Below are positions 63,489-64,000 of a stretch of DNA of 64,000 bases, piece by piece. The notes under the pieces are model-generated. The model was not told the origin of the DNA and did no database searches. It saw only the letters and a list, made by a program, of their open reading frames with translations. The stretch's first letter is position 1. Each line of letters starts with the position of its first letter. The translations under genes and the position numbers were made by a program. Source of the stretch: Rotaria sordida (lineage: Eukaryota > Rotifera > Eurotatoria > Philodinida > Philodinidae); assembly GCA_905250125.1 (NCBI GenBank), contig CAJNOL010000623.1:6712-70711 (forward strand), written 5' to 3'.

Positions 63489-64000
63489 CAGCAAAAATAC
63501 TATGATAAACGATGAAGATAACAGAACAGATACAGAATTAATTAAGTTTATTTTCTTGTTTATTTCTTTCAAATCAATTTATTATCCAATAATATTTTCT
63601 AATTTTATTGAAAATTATTTTACAAAAAATAATAAAAATTCATTTGAATTCTTTAATTTTTTATTCTTATTTTATTATTTATTTATTTCTATAGAATAAA
63701 ATTAGAGGATAAAAACTAAATGCTATGGTAGAAAATAAACCAATCAAATGAATTGTCAACAAGTTAATATGAGTCATTGGTTGTTCTGCACAACTGTCAG
63801 ACAAGTAGTAGAAGATATACAATATCTCCTTTTTTTTGTTGTTGTGTATCCAGCTGTCAACTCATTTCATTTGGATACTATGATAATTATGTTCAGTCAT
63901 TAGTTTGTAACAAGACAACTGTCTGTTGACATATATGCATATGGTTTACTTATTAATAAAGTCTTATATGGAATATGAGTATTTTTTTTTCTCTGATACA
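63489..64000. promoter_or_regulatory. 5' flank of unc-76
   Basis: AT-rich, without a further credible exon of a known family. The promoter or an upstream non-coding exon of unc-76 is expected here. Confidence 0.4.

Overview
The window is nuclear DNA from an invertebrate animal. It is AT-rich, genes are split by many short introns (mostly 45-90 bp) with GT-AG borders, and the largest gene encodes the muscle giant protein twitchin. The phylum cannot be fixed from sequence alone. A small-genome spiralian such as a rotifer is a reasonable guess but unproven.

Layout. (1) 728-1305, minus: 5' part of a Rab39-like small GTPase gene, whose last exon is not visible. (2) 1306-11016: mostly gene-free. 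It holds a decayed but structurally complete Tigger/pogo-type DNA transposon (4638-6948) with TA target duplication, a candidate small two-exon gene (7193-7492, minus), and two palindromic elements (8119-8533, 9770-10088). (3) 11017-11835, plus: a three-exon mu-class glutathione S-transferase. (4) 11836-23742: about 12 kb without a convincing gene, filled by inverted-repeat elements. The main ones are a nested MITE pair at 16372-17142 and a mosaic at 18463-22020, which includes a hAT-like element with an 8-bp target duplication. (5) 23788-26973, plus: a GT31 beta-1,3-galactosyltransferase-like type II membrane enzyme in three exons. (6) 27515-56750, minus: a 29-kb twitchin (unc-22 family) gene. 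Its order is an N-terminal Ig array, disordered linkers with a cluster of RRxS sites and an octapeptide repeat, an Ig array, an Fn3/Ig superrepeat, a twitchin kinase with its conserved tail, and C-terminal Ig domains with an Ala/Pro/Glu/Lys-rich linker. A separate in-phase first coding exon at 30598-30754 suggests an internal promoter for a short kinase-less product, by analogy with telokin. (7) 58858-59781, minus: a small membrane protein with one thrombospondin type-1 repeat. (8) 60708-63488, minus: a FEZ/UNC-76 kinesin-adaptor gene with a symmetrical 75-bp exon that may be alternatively spliced.

The genes do not form a functional cluster. Twitchin and the galactosyltransferase are convergent. 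Twitchin, the TSP1 protein and UNC-76 lie in tandem on the minus strand. The most striking non-coding feature is the number of independent long imperfect palindromes, in intergenic DNA and in introns of twitchin and the galactosyltransferase. Similarities were judged by eye, and exon borders were deduced from GT/AG signals, reading phase and protein family knowledge; no search was run.
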